DNA from: Lumbricus rubellus
Lineage: Eukaryota; Annelida; Clitellata; Crassiclitellata; Lumbricidae
Direction: 5' to 3'
DNA length: 64,000 nucleotides
NCBI GenBank assembly: GCA_945859605.1
Contig: OX243822.1
Span: 4,546,696 to 4,610,695, forward strand
The position numbers and the translations under genes were made by a program. Below, in pieces: positions 1 through 11,379 of this stretch; the stretch's first letter is position 1; every line of letters starts with the position of its first letter. The notes under the pieces were generated by a model. The model did not search any database, had not been told where the DNA came from, and saw nothing but the letters and a program-made list of their open reading frames with translations.

Positions 1-1252
1 TAGCTAATTTATCCCATGTAAATTTGTCAGATCGAATTTTGGCGCCCCAAAACATCCAGTTAGATTCATATTACTTAGGCTACAAACCGCTTGCCAGACA
101 TGATTTTGGCGCCCCATTAAGCACTAACGGGCGGTGGGCGCCCCATACTCATTGTACCTGATCAAACCACAACGCAGGGTTGTTAGGCCAGACCAAGGAC
201 TCCTAGTTATCCAGACCTCCTTGGCCAGACACAGTTTGTCTGCACCCAAAATATTTCCCCTCAGAAATTCTCCACCCCAGTTAATGATCCTATAGTACAA
301 GCTCCAGCGGTCAACCTGGCTGTGAAGGAATCTTGGGTCGGAACGAATCTGGATTCTGCTGCGTCCATTCCCCTATGGCCGATTAGAAGGAGGGTGGGGG
401 TTACTGGGTTATGCTGGCCCGAGTAGAGGTAGCATCTGTCCATTTGTGGGCTGCTAGTGGATTAGTCTGGCTTGGCTCTTGTCTCTGAAACTGATGCCTG
501 GTGGGTCCCAGATAGATATATGTCTGCTTCTGGGTCAAGAGGTCAGTTAGTTCAAGCGGTCTTTCAAGAGGGCATTCATAGAGACAGACACCGCATTTCC
601 CTTGGATTTCAATTCTGAAGCAGTATTAGATAAAATGAACAAATAACATTATGTGCTGTCTTGGGCTGTTATTTTGTTTGAATGCAAATAATTAGGCCTA
701 CTATTTAATTTTAAATTTTTTGTGTTAGTTTTACGTTATAGCCTATAAGTTCGTACAAAATAATCAACTACCAGTTCGTAGCTATTAAATTTTATTCTTT
801 CATCGACAGCAGGTAGGCCTAATTCATATGATATAATTTTATGCATGATAAAAATACATTTCGAATGATAGGCCATACATAGTTTTTAGTTTAATATTAT
901 TTTGTTGTTCTGTTTGCATAAAAACCGTATCATAATATGGTATTGTTACAAGGCTAAATGCAAATTATAAAAATGTTTTACTTACAGAAGTAAGATAGTA
1001 TTAGTCTACTCTTTAGAACAAACTCCCAAATGACATCCGTCAGTTTGATCATCCAATTCTATCTTGCCTTTTAATTTCGCCTCATTCACTTACACTCACT
1101 TCTGCTACTTGCCGGTTGCCACTTGGTGGAACTCTCGACTGAAAACCGAACTCTTCAACCGATCATATTACGATTCTAGTCGTGCGCCATCACCACCACA
1201 CTACCATCATTGAGGCAGAGGGTGGGGAAACGTTTTTTCTTCTTATTTACAA
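1..1252. other. AT-rich stretch with no recognised gene
   Basis: No convincing coding region or recognisable element is seen here. The word GGCGCCCC occurs three times in the first 150 bases, each in a similar setting (TTTTGGCGCCCC or GGTGGGCGCCCC). That suggests a short degenerate tandem repeat or the decayed end of a GC-rich transposon. The rest is AT-rich sequence with TAGGCCTA-like words that recur throughout the window. Confidence 0.4.
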
Positions 1253-1260
1253 CGTGAGTA

Positions 1261-1498
1261 CAGTATCGGCGCTAGGGGACCAGAGGCTAAGCCCCCCCCC
1301 CATAAGGCGATCGCTTTTTCCCATGTGAAAATTAAATATTTCGACGTTTAGCCCCCCCCCCTCAAAAAACTGACAATTCCAATGAAATTTCGACCTGATG
1401 ACTAAAAAAAGTCGTCAGAAATTTTGGCGACGAAAATGGAAAAAATTTCGGCCACGGTTCAGCCCCGTCCCAAAACTGAAATCCTGGCGCCGCCACTT
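1261..1498. mobile_element. Short non-autonomous hAT-type element (MITE), 238 bp
   Basis: The left end reads CAGTATCGGCGCTAGGGG and the right end, reverse-complemented, begins AAGTGGCGGCGCCAGG. These fit a diverged CAGTGGCGGCGCCAG terminal inverted repeat. An 8-bp duplication flanks it, CGTGAGTA at 1253-1260 and TGTGAGTA at 1499-1506, with one mismatch. CAG/CTG ends and 8-bp duplications are the hAT superfamily signature. The interior has poly-C tracts and a GATGACTAAAAAAAGTCGTC stretch related to the minisatellite inside the hAT at 38671-39582. There is no coding capacity. Confidence 0.7.
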
Positions 1499-1679
1499 TG
1501 TGAGTAATGACATTTCGAGAGTGAAATTATTGTAAGGTCTAGTGCTGAATATCCTAAATACAGTAGGCCTACTACTGTGTTTTGATAAACAAAACGCCCC
1601 TTGTCGCCCATTTATATTTTCTGATAACCTTTGTGACTTCTGAGGCCTAAATGCACTTCAAAGAGGTTGCCTGCAGACA

Positions 1680-1764
1680 ATAAAGCAGTGGGAAAAAACT
1701 AAACAGGGGGGGGCGCAAATATCGTAGTTCGTCCCCGGGCGCGAAATATCCTAGCTACGCCACT
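1680..1764. mobile_element. Decayed hAT-like terminal fragment
   Basis: The stretch ends in CCTAGCTACGCCACTG, which reverse-complemented is CAGTGGCGTAGCTAGG, a typical hAT-type terminus. A similar terminus in the other orientation (CAGTGGCGTAGTTAGC) lies near 6521, inside the LTR element. No matching partner end or target duplication was found close by, so this is probably a one-ended relic. Confidence 0.4.
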
Positions 1765-2030
1765 GTTCATCCGTTTCATCCGAGGAAATAGTTAATGGCC
1801 GACGATAGATGTCGCTAATATCCGGAATGAAGTGTTCCACTCGTTCCACTTCCGTTCCGTCTAAGACTGCATCGCTCGATGTTGATGACATGGATCCAGA
1901 CACGACTATCAACGGGTGCTACATAAATGATATAGGATGATTGGAATTAGAGGCGGTAGGTGGTTCTAAAAAAAGCGCCACACTGATGCCAATTCTGTTG
2001 CTACATAAATGGATATAAGGCGATTGGTAT
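1764..2030 (+). repeat. Interspersed repeat (5' half), split by the LTR element at 2031-8680
   Basis: It contains a block (CATCCGTTTCATC, then AGATGTCGCTAATAT, GTTCCACTCGTTCCACTTCC and CAACGGGTGCTACATAAAT) that recurs at 8916-9060 and 36206-36450, with a shorter relative near 30120. The copy is interrupted after GATTGGTAT at 2030 and resumes at 8685 as TAGAAGGCCG. The uninterrupted copies read GATTGGTATTCGGAGG at that point and so act as natural empty sites. The repeat is non-coding. Confidence 0.75.
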
Positions 2031-2800
2031 TGTCAGAATGATTTAGGCATCTATTTGATGCCAAGGGTCAGAGGTCCCTATATGCAGAGAAATACGGGGG
2101 AGATGAACTAGCTCACTTACTTACTCATGCTGAAGGCCTAACTAGAAATGATAACTCGAGATCATGTTTTCATATAAAATATTATTATTTCAGCACAGTC
2201 AGATCCGAATAGGATATATCTATCATTCACAGGCATAAGTCTGCGTCGTAACACTTTGATGAGACATAGGCCTACAATCTTAGTTCAGCCTAAATGACAC
2301 CGTTCTTATCTTAAAACCCCAGAACAGACTAACCTACTTAAGTGCTTGTTAGACAGCTACAGAGGGCTGAGACTAAGGGATGAATCGCTATGGATCCTGA
2401 AATCTGACTGCAACTGTTTTACTCCTAAGCTCTTAACCTAACCTAACCCAACCTAACTTAACTTAACTTAACTTAACCCAACTTAACCCAACTTAACCCA
2501 ACTCTCCTGTATCCAGGCTGGAAGCCACCCGCACATATTTCTCGTTGGCATCGTCTTATATATTTCACCGATCTGTATAGTATGCAGTTGCCATCCAATA
2601 ATATCTTGCATCTCTGCGCGATCGGCGTCTCGGGCACGGCCTTCCTAGAAGTGGAGCCAATGAAATGAGTGCCTGTGTGTGCGTGCCTCGCCATGATTGA
2701 CGGAATGTATTCATATAATTATGTCCTATGTCCTGTGCTCAAGTCATGTATCCTTATCTATATCTATCTCTGTATATGACTATGAATTGTCTTCAGTACA
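2031..2800 (-). repeat. 3' LTR (left copy) of the LARD-like element
   Basis: Seven hundred and seventy bases repeated at 7911-8680. It begins TGTCAGAATG and ends TTCAGTACA. The middle (about 2433-2503) holds CCTAACC/AACTTAACTT telomere-like pentamer and hexamer runs that are part of the LTR, not a telomere. A 73-codon open frame inside it is broken by the single base difference in the other LTR copy, so it is not considered coding. Confidence 0.88.
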
Positions 2801-5800
2801 CACCTTCCCACCATGCAGAAGATCCAACAATGTCCTCATTGTTCTAGTGTATGAATTAAGTGTGTGAATTTAAGGTCCCGTCCAAAATTTTGCCTTAGAT
2901 AGGAACGGTGTGGTTACATGAAGACATACTAATAAGCACAACCACAAAAGCACAACATCAATCGCTAAGTCCCTACAATATGACTTATGCATTTGTATAA
3001 CTCTAGCCTAGGCTAGTTAAAAGTCCATTCACTTTAGCACATTATCGAATACAGTTAACATGTCCATGAGAGGTAAAAATGTTTTTGCAAATACAATCGT
3101 TCTGATTTGAGTTCGATCGTCAAAATGATATTCAATAATATAGTCTTAAATGTCTTTGCAAACGTTGAACTCTCTTGTAATAATATACTTGAGCTCAGTC
3201 AAATCGATACTACTAAACAGAGGTTCAATCATATAAAATGTTCAACAATGTTTCACTAGAATCCATACCATAAAGATTTGTTAATATAACTGTTCAAGAC
3301 AAGTTTACTCGAATCCTTCGCATTTAGATACACAAATATAAATGTTCATTACTAAACCGTATCTGAGAAATAAAGAAATGCACAACTTGTTCAACTGAAG
3401 TAAATAGACAAAGTTATTTCGTACAACTAGTGACGTGTTAGGCTGAGAAAAAATAGACGTATAATCCTTCTAACTTGCTAGTACACACAGTGCAATTATC
3501 AATTCGTACATGCAAACATTTCCAGTACTTGTGGATTGATGTGATAACTTGTAATCACTTATGTTTAAAATGAAATGCTGACAAATGCTTAATATGCCTT
3601 TTCTTGCAATAGACTCTGTATTCGCTGTCTATGTCAATCATTGTTGTTGTTCTTGCCTTAGTTGCCATAACGATGTTAATAATCTGCTGCTGCACTTTAT
3701 GACGTGGATAAGAGGATATAATTGAGCTTGAGACTTGAGATGGTATCCTGTGAACTATGAGACTTGCACTCATAATCATCAAAAACGTAATCAAATCTGT
3801 CTTTAAGACGATGACTGATTTTACAGATTGCAATGATACATCTTACCAACGTCATAACTTCCAATAGGTCTACGGAATACTCTACATAGCCTAAGTACAT
3901 GTAACTTGTTAAGTGCCTTGTGCTCATTCTCGCGCATTCACATTATCAACTTACCCGACAAAACATATCGTCGCAAAAATACTCGTGTGACTCTTACAAT
4001 AATAAATATAAAAAATGCGAATAATAAACTCGTAATGCGTAACTGGGGTAGTATCGTCCCATGTTAGCTTCCCTGCGTGTCCGAGGAAGAACGTCTCGCG
4101 ACCGCTTCGCTCTTCGTAGGCCAACGGGGTATGTCCCTCCCGTGATAACCTAAAATAAATCCTTAGAGTCTTATGTCACACTTGAATGCTTGAAATCAAA
4201 ACGCTTTATCAGATATTTGACTGAACGCAACCGCGCAGCATAAACTTTTTGCACCTCAACTTACAACATACAGGAAGAAATAACTCGGTTTGTGCAATCT
4301 TGTCTCTCATTTGATGAACGTACTTCAATGTTCGGTTATAGAGCATCTCTCAAAATATCAAAATTTCCAAGCCTCAACCTCAAAATCTCTAGAACGTGTA
4401 GATGCATAGTCTACTTCAATATAGCATGGCTAACTTGGCAGGCATAATAAAGTTGATCTAATAGATAACGGCAACGTAGGCTACATAACAACGATTTGTG
4501 AGCGCAGAGATTTGTCAGCAACGAAATAGGTCAATATACATCATAGTCTAGTTGTCAATGAAGAAGGAAAAATAATATTCCCAAGCGAAAATCGAAAACT
4601 GAAATATTTCTATTTGAAATGAAATTATAATAGGTCCTTGTCTTATGCGGTAATCTTAACTCAATTCTGTTTCAAAGGTGAAATGAAATCGTGCTAAAAC
4701 AATAGGCTTGTTACATGTAAGCTTTTGTCATGCACTATAAATCAAAACCACTTAAATGCATAGGTAAATAGCCACAACATCAAAACAATCTGTCACGAAG
4801 CAAAACAGTAGCTTAATTGATAATATGCGTAATTAATACGGTACAACGGCATTTGAAATAATAAGACTACATTTAATATAATTATTCCTTTCGCTGCTGA
4901 GACGCGTAGGCCTAAGCTTAGACTTCCTTCCGTAGGCTACATAGATAAATAATAAAAGCGTGAAATAAAAAAGTCCCTTTTTCAGATTTTTAGAACACGT
5001 TACAGTGTAGAGATTTTTGTTCATAAAAAGTTCTGTGCAGAACAGTACTAGATGTAGGCTAAATATTTGATAGACAAGGTGTAACCATCTGCACAGCAAC
5101 CTAGAAACAAAATTCAAATCGTTTTGATTCTACACATTTCTAATTATGAATGGTAGCTGATCGAAGTTACTTGAGACTGACAATGTCATCACACGATAAG
5201 CCTATGACAAATATAAAAGCACTGAATGACAATTTATCAAAGTTCACGTTCGTACATTCACTATGGATGCAATTAATGGTGGGCTGAACCTTTTCGGACT
5301 CGACCCGTCGTGACTCTTCTAAATTGCTTTTCGGAGACATTAATCCTCTGAGTAATCTTCTGTTATTGTCCTGGGATTCTAATAAATGTGCACATTGGCC
5401 TCCGTCTCCCTCGCGTTCGACCTGGACTTTGGGCGATTAATTTGGCGAGTCGAGGCGCAGCGGGCTGGCCAAGATAAATTGTCGCTCATCCTGGAACGAT
5501 GAGAAACCATTGACGTTCCTCGAGCTTAATGGCTTCCAGGAATCCATTATTCTTTGGAATGGATAATTCGGCTGTGATAAATTGCGGTCATAAATGGAAT
5601 TAGGTATCCGTTATGTCCTTGTCTGCATGCGTGTGCCATCGTTACTTTATTTCTGTATCATGGTCCGGAAACGTCGACAGTGATGAATCGCGGTCCAGAA
5701 ACTAACGGTGTCCTGCGTCTGCCGTCTAGATCGGATTTACCGCGTGAGTCCAGATTAATGGCCTTTTGGTCATCATTCTTATCAGCCCCCCACATTCTAA

Positions 5801-7250
5801 TCCTTCCTCATTCCTCATTCCATTATCTGGCGCGACAAGGTCTGAGGACGGAGGGAGGACGGCACTTTCATTAATTATATTCCTGCCCGTTCGTCCCTTT
5901 GTGGCATTTCCCGGAAGATTAATATGTCTGCGTCGTCGCCATTATCTAAGCCTATATATCTCTCTGTAGACCTACGAAGCAGTGTCCGGTATCACGTCAC
6001 AATCTAACTCGAGCTGAGTCAAGACCAATTCTACTGCCATACAGCGTTCTTCAAAGCTGTAAAAGACCACTCTAGAATATTTATTTCAGGTCCGTGTCCT
6101 AAGCTATACTCAGCCTACGAGTCCAAACCAATAATTATGTCTTACTTGCCAAACGCGGCGCGACTTCCTGCGTAACTACCACTTTAGGCCTGTGCAGAAA
6201 CCAGTCATACCTTTAATAAGTCACATATTCTGCGACCAACAAGAGAGGAGACTACTATGGTTAAGTCTCCGACTAGAAAATACACATCAAAACCACATCT
6301 AAATACAACACACGACACAATTTCAACTCATCGAAAATACACACCAAAACAACGTATTGCAACCTGACATAGGCCTACTCACGAGTTATAGCACAAGACT
6401 ATACTTCAAGTAGTACCCAGCATCGAATAAAGCACGATCCTATGCAATGACCTTAAACGTTACTAATATGCATATCAGATAATTTTAATCATATCTAATC
6501 ACCAAACTATACTTTATGCCAGTGGCGTAGTTAGCTTTTCGTGGGCCCGCGTGTAGAGGTCCCGCTTGGGCCCTTGCTTAACCTCGTATAAGGCCGGTAC
6601 TTTTGCATTCCTGGCAGTATTACTTGCAACCAAAATCACCAAAACTATAATCAATGATATTTGCCATTAGCATAATGTAATACAACTCACTCGCAGAATA
6701 CTAAAAAAATGCTGTGAAAATGAGATAAATGACAGCATTACAGCTGCACTGATTTCGCAATGAATTTCAAACCTATCACGTGGCATGCAGGCTCAGGATA
6801 TTATGTTTAGACCTAGTATTATTAAGACAATTATTATCTGACTCATTGCATTATAATTTTCTTTCTAGCCTTTTGTTCTACAAATGTGTCGATCGTCTAC
6901 CAATATTATTCTGGTCCTGCAATATTCGTGTCGCATCGTTTAATTCCTTATACGATCATTACAGACAGATGAAAATAGCCTACAGAATTAAAAGTAAAAC
7001 CGACTATCATTCAACACAAGGTGACACACTCGGCAATAGCGCCTTAAGTGAACAGCAAGAATAATCGTCAAATCCACAGTTACAAGCATAGCTAATTACT
7101 AGATTCTTTAACTTTCACAATAAGATAATAACGCATTCAATCTCGCCTCTACATAAAAGAAAGGAAAGGAAAATTTCTTCAACGGCTCTAAGCTAAAATT
7201 AATGTACTTATCTGTCGTAAGGTCCGTCACCGAACAGAGTAGCCTAGGCC
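2801..7250 (-). other. Non-coding interior of the first LTR element
   Basis: No frame longer than about 95 codons was found on the minus strand and no RT, RNase H, integrase or protease motif was recognised. The interval around 5280-5990 is less AT-rich than its surroundings and contains several AATGG/ATTAATGG words. A CAGTGGCGTAGTTAGC hAT-like end lies at about 6521. The region may be a captured or eroded internal domain. Confidence 0.6.
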
Positions 7251-7766
7251 CTACTTGTTATTCTCTGACGTCTTGATTTCCTGTTTGTAGACCTTTAATC
7301 GAGAAGAAGGTTCAAACAGTTCTTCTTTCTCCTGTATAAAGATTGACTCCTCCGCGACCGGAACTTGATTTTGACACATTCGGCGCCATCCGCCAAACGT
7401 ATCAAATGGCTGCTTCAACGCAGCCATGTACGGACGGAAGAGCTCCGCCCGTCCTCTTCCTGCTCGAGACGATCCGAAGGAATTACAGCGAGCACGCCAT
7501 CCGTCCCTCACATGGATGTCATGTGGGCTCCGACCACTGGACGACCCTTCCAGCTCGAGGTTGAATGATGTTCTGCCATTAGACTGGCGCATCTGAAGCG
7601 TATCATCGTGACCCAGGTATTCGTCGTTCGGCAACACAGATGACCTCGTCGAACCAACCACGTTCCGACAAGTTTCGGAACTCTCCGACGAGACAGTAGG
7701 TGACCGTCGCGGAGTTGAATGACCTTCCCATTGACTCGAAACCAAATTCCCGGATTCTTCCATCAT
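7251..7766 (-). CDS. 171-residue ORF of unknown function, LTR-element leader/gag position
   Basis: On the minus strand this frame opens about 135 bases downstream of the primer-binding site, where gag would normally start. The predicted protein is hydrophilic and Ser/Arg/Glu-rich at the N-terminus. It has a central segment with Phe-Arg-Pro-Tyr and Phe-Asp-Thr-Phe-Gly-Gly-Trp around residues 110-130 and a Lys/Glu-rich tail. I see no zinc knuckle, capsid signature, protease or signal peptide. At 171 residues it is much shorter than a usual gag. It could be a truncated gag, a captured exon, or chance. I do not recognise a family. Confidence 0.4.
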   Translation of the reverse strand: MMEESGNLVSSQWEGHSTPRRSPTVSSESSETCRNVVGSTRSSVLPNDEYLGHDDTLQMRQSNGRTSFNLELEGSSSGRSPHDIHVRDGWRARCNSFGSSRAGRGRAELFRPYMAALKQPFDTFGGWRRMCQNQVPVAEESIFIQEKEELFEPSSRLKVYKQEIKTSENNK

Positions 7767-7882
7767 GTTTAGGTCTGGCTATAGAGCGATGATTGAAGCA
7801 AATGACTGCGTAACGAAAGATTCTGTTTCTGTCGTCCGCAGCACACCCGCTCCAACCCTATCGGACTATTCGGCCAACCGGT

Positions 7883-7910
7883 CTCCACCACTTGTCAGAA
7901 ATCCACCACT
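7883..7910 (-). other. Primer-binding site region, tandemly duplicated
   Basis: On the plus strand CCACCACTTGTCAGAA occurs twice in succession, once wholly internal (about 7885-7900) and once crossing into the LTR (about 7903-7918). In element orientation the LTR end plus TGGTGG has therefore been copied twice. The primer tRNA would end in TCCACCA, the same terminal heptamer implied for the second LTR element. The tRNA cannot be named from this. Confidence 0.6.
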
Positions 7911-8680
7911 TGTCAGAATGATTTAGGCATCTATTTGATGCCAAGGGTCAGAGGTCCCTATATGCAGAGAAATACGGGGGAGATGAACTAGCTCACTTAC
8001 TTACTCATGCTGAAGGCCTAACTAGAAATGATAACTCGAGATCATGTTTTCATATAAAATATTATTATTTCAGCACAGTCAGATCCGAATAGGATATATC
8101 TATCATTCACAGGCATAAGTCTGCGTCGTAACACTTTGATGAGACATAGGCCTACAATCTTAGTTCAGCCTAAATGACACCGTTCTTATCTTAAAACCCC
8201 AGAACAGACTAACCTACTTAAGTGCTTGTTAGACAGCTACAGAGGGCTGAGACTAAGGGATGAATCGCTATGGATCCTGAAATCTGACTGCAACTGTTTT
8301 ACTCCTAAGCTCTTAACCTAACCTAACCCAACCTAACTTAACTTAACTTAACTTAACCCAACTTAACCCAACTTAACCCAACTCTCCTGTATCCAGGCTA
8401 GAAGCCACCCGCACATATTTCTCGTTGGCATCGTCTTATATATTTCACCGATCTGTATAGTATGCAGTTGCCATCCAATAATATCTTGCATCTCTGCGCG
8501 ATCGGCGTCTCGGGCACGGCCTTCCTAGAAGTGGAGCCAATGAAATGAGTGCCTGTGTGTGCGTGCCTCGCCATGATTGACGGAATGTATTCATATAATT
8601 ATGTCCTATGTCCTGTGCTCAAGTCATGTATCCTTATCTATATCTATCTCTGTATATGACTATGAATTGTCTTCAGTACA
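7911..8680 (-). repeat. 5' LTR (right copy) of the LARD-like element
   Basis: It matches 2031-2800 at a constant offset of 5880 with no visible indel. In element orientation it ends TTCTGACA, followed by AG and then the primer-site-like TGGTGGATTTCTGACA. The right flank 8681-8684 carries the GTAT duplication and then resumes the interrupted host repeat. Confidence 0.88.
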
Positions 8681-8737
8681 GTATTAGAAGGCCGCTCGTG
8701 ATTCTAAAAAAGCGTTGCACTAATGCCTGAATGGAGA

Positions 8738-8913
8738 TTCGCTCGCTCGCTCGTTCGTTCGTTCGTTCGTTCGCTCATTCATTCATTCATTCATTCATTC
8801 ATTCATTCATTCATTCATTCATCCTTCCATCCATTCATTCATTCGATCATTTATTTATTTATTCATTCCTTCATCCTTCCATCCGTTCATTCATTCATTC
8901 ATTCATTCATTCA
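8738..8913 (+). repeat. Microsatellite (TTCG)n then (ATTC)n
   Basis: A run of TCGC/TTCG tetramers grades into ATTC tetramers with a few ATCC and ATTT interruptions. It separates two partial copies of the interspersed repeat described at 1764-2030. Open frames across it (Ser/Phe/Ile/His repeats) are translations of the microsatellite. Confidence 0.95.
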
Positions 8914-8915
8914 TA

Positions 8916-9270
8916 ATGTTGCTGATATCGGTCCAGGCACGACTCCCAACGGGTGCTACATAAATGGATATAGGTCGATTGGTATTCGGAGGTTGTTGTT
9001 GGTTCTAAAAATGCCCTACACTATTGCCTGATTGCAGATTCGATGAAAACAACGGAGACAGCAGCTGTGGTGAATTTTGCTATGGCAGGCATGCCGACCT
9101 AGCATTAACACGTTCAATTCTATTTGCATGGCATTGAATCGTATCGTATTGCTTTGGTTTGCATCTATAGATATTGCGTGTTATTGTATCGTGCTGGTAT
9201 GTATTGTATAAGTTTGAATCGCATTTTGTTGCTCTGCTACTCTGTATAGTTTGTTGTTTCACATTCAATT
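8916..9270 (+). repeat. Second copy of the interspersed repeat with ATTGT-rich tail
   Basis: It contains GACTCCCAACGGGTGCTACA and GATTGGTATTCGGAGG, shared with 36340-36450. It runs into degenerate ATTGT/ATTGC pentamers (9110-9250). The same order is seen near 36206-36660 and, in part, 30120-30515. It is non-coding. Confidence 0.7.
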
Positions 9271-9862
9271 ATAGCATTCATAAAATAGAACGACAATGAT
9301 CGTGACGCTGTTGAGCTATAATTAGACTTATTATGATCCGCGTTCAATCACAGTATAGCCAATACTTTTGAAGACGATCCTAAATTTGTATGAAGGTGGA
9401 ATACGAAATTAAGGTGTCTCTAAAATGACGCGGTCCGGAAACGCCCAGCGTGACTTAAAATTTATGATCGGGTTATGAAAGCTCAACAGTTTCGTGAAGG
9501 TGTTATTGCAGCATGTAATGGCTGATTCAATGTTCCAAGGTAAAAACGTTTCACAGTTCATACTTTTAAAGGCAGAGCTATGAATGGCAATTAAGTTTAT
9601 GTGTCATGACTTGACCTAAAATTCGTGGTTAGCTTGCATAAAGTCAACGAGGGTAATAAATGGAATGGCCAAAATCTTCGCTCAATAAATTTCTACGATG
9701 GTTGGGTGCTGAACTGACAACCGAAAAGAAGGTATATAAATTGAACGCTGTGCACCGATCGATTGACCCACTGTTTTACTATATTTAATCAAATGTTGTT
9801 CGATCCTTCTCGCAAATCAAACATGCACGGTTTTAATTGACTCGTGAATGATGGGCTAGTTA
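9271..9862 (+). repeat. Diverged interspersed repeat, no gene
   Basis: The part around 9360-9460 (GAAGGTGGAATACGAAATTAAGGTGTCTCTAAAATGACG) has a recognisable relative at 30755-30820, in the same order after an ATTGT tract. It carries the AAGGTGTCT word typical of the degraded LINE segments in this window. No coding frame is preserved. Confidence 0.5.
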
Positions 9863-9870
9863 GGCTATAC

Positions 9871-10222
9871 CAGTGGTGCACAACGTCCGGCCCGCGGGCC
9901 ACATCCGGCCCGCGGCGGGTTGTCATGTTGCCCGCGATGACCAACAGGGAAGGCAACTATTTAAGAGACAAAATTAACATTAAGCCTACAGTGGCGCAAA
10001 CCTCTAATTTCAGGCTGATGCACACAACTTTCGCCGTCATCTTTATTGTCTTTTGCTGTATCTTTCCGTTGTATTGGCTGCGTGATTAATACTATTACCT
10101 TTTTCATAACGGTTGCATATACGAAATGACCGAAAGTCGGAAGCGAAAGGTTGACGTTTGGCCCGCGAAGGGTTTAAGAAATCGATTAGTGGCCCTTGGC
10201 TGAAAAAGGTTGTGCACCACTG
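9871..10222. mobile_element. hAT-type MITE, 352 bp, perfect 8-bp target duplication
   Basis: The terminal inverted repeats are CAGTGGTGCACAACGTCC at the left and GGTTGTGCACCACTG at the right. The target duplication GGCTATAC is exact (9863-9870 and 10223-10230). The subterminal region contains GGCCCGCGGGCCACATCCGG, a motif common at the ends of Charlie-like hAT elements. The longest open frames are short and cross the element boundary, so no transposase is encoded. Confidence 0.9.
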
Positions 10223-10230
10223 GGCTATAC

Positions 10231-11150
10231 GGTTTAGCGACACTGTGTCATAGCAAAGCACGATTGGCTTGGGACTGGCACTGCCAATGTACGAGAATAA
10301 TTGGTGGAGTCATTTATGATTGCATTCAAATATTATGCTTTAATTCATTTTCATGCATTCGGACGAAACAATCAATTACGCACTGGGTTTGTTATTAAAT
10401 TATTTCGCTTGTCTCTGTTTAACATTTAATGATCTTGGACATAACCACAAATGGGTGTCTAAGGTTCCATTGGTAAGTTACGGCCGTGACCATCCCATAC
10501 TCTTTGTGAATTATATTTCTGCCTGTCTATGTGTATTCGTTTCTATGTATTATACGCAATTGTGTCTTTCATGCTTTAGCTTCACTGTCTTCTTTAGCGT
10601 CTTAGCACCGTCATTTCCGTGTCTTCTCTTCTGCATATGCGACTTTTTCACATATACATCCACTGGTTACTCTACCACGTGCATACGTGGTCTATATGCA
10701 AATAATTATATAATCTACTGTAACAGGCCACATAAGAACCATTATTACTTGTGATGAAATCGCAACAACGTCACTTCTTACTAGACCGAATGCAGTTAAG
10801 CCGCTTAGGTTTTTATTGACTCGTGAAGGCTACGGTGTAGCGATACTGTGTCATCGTCCCCACTTTTCTCCAGTCTTGGGACTGGCACTGCCAATGTACG
10901 AGAATAATTGGTGGAGTCATTTATGATTGCGTTCAATTATGCTTCAATTCATTTTGATGCATTCAGACGATACAATCAATTACGCATGGGGAGGGGCGGT
11001 TGTTCAATTATTTCGCATATCGCCCATTTAACATTTATTGATCTTGAACATTACCACAAATGGGTGTGTAAGGCTCCATTGGTAAGTTACGTCCGTGACC
11101 ATTCCATACGTTTGATCAAACAGCAAGGTGGGATATAGAGATCGATGGTT
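10231..11150 (+). repeat. Two tandem-like copies of an interspersed repeat
   Basis: The stretch beginning TTGGGACTGGCACTGCCAAT at about 10268 recurs at about 10873. Both copies then carry AATAATTGGTGGAGTCATTTATGATTGC and a block with CACAAATGGGTGTCTAAGGTTCCATTGGTAAG. The last block is seen again at 18930-19020 and more distantly at 16523 and 37593. Frames of up to 133 codons exist but are not conserved between the copies, so coding is not supported. Confidence 0.65.
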
Positions 11151-11159
11151 TGATTAAAA

Positions 11160-11260
11160 TTTTATGGATGGAAGACTAAATGGATGGACTACCGGATGGA
11201 TGGATGGATGGATGGGAAGAGCTATAATTACTACGATGGATTGGCGTATGGATGAGAAGT
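11160..11260 (+). repeat. (GGAT)n microsatellite
   Basis: GGAT/GATG tetramers with interruptions. The following sequence (11270-11490) is homologous to 19230-19330 and, across the giant TTAA element, to 22321-22460. It therefore provides an empty-site comparison for that element. Confidence 0.8.
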
Positions 11261-11379
11261 AGATATAATATAATGGATGAATCGATTTTACTGTAGCCTA
11301 TGAAAAACAATCGATGTTGTCTATTTAAACCGATTACGTCATATGATGACACTTGGTTTCCTTCTGACAGTGACAAAGC

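Larger units (their letters stand above)
2031..8680 (-). mobile_element. Complete non-autonomous LTR retrotransposon (LARD-like), 6.65 kb
   Basis: Two direct 770-bp repeats, identical by eye except for one base (2520 versus 8400), bound a 5.1-kb interior. The repeats start TG and end CA. A 4-bp target duplication GTAT flanks the whole unit (2027-2030 and 8681-8684). Orientation is minus: the strand complementary to 2801-2815 reads GGTGGGAAGGTG next to the LTR (polypurine tract), and TGGTGGAT follows the other LTR (primer-binding site, 7901-7908). No RT, integrase or protease was found in the interior. Only a 171-residue ORF near the primer site stands out. It presumably relies on enzymes made by another element. 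Near-identical LTRs imply recent insertion. Confidence 0.88.

Noticed and set aside
2433..2503. Telomere-like CCTAACC/AACTTAACTT run (also 8313-8383)
   Set aside because: It is inside the LTRs of the first LTR element and occurs identically in both, so it is not a telomere or an interstitial telomere scar.
10353..10754. 133-codon hydrophobic frame
   Set aside because: It lies in an interspersed repeat. The parallel copy at 10900-11140 does not preserve the frame.
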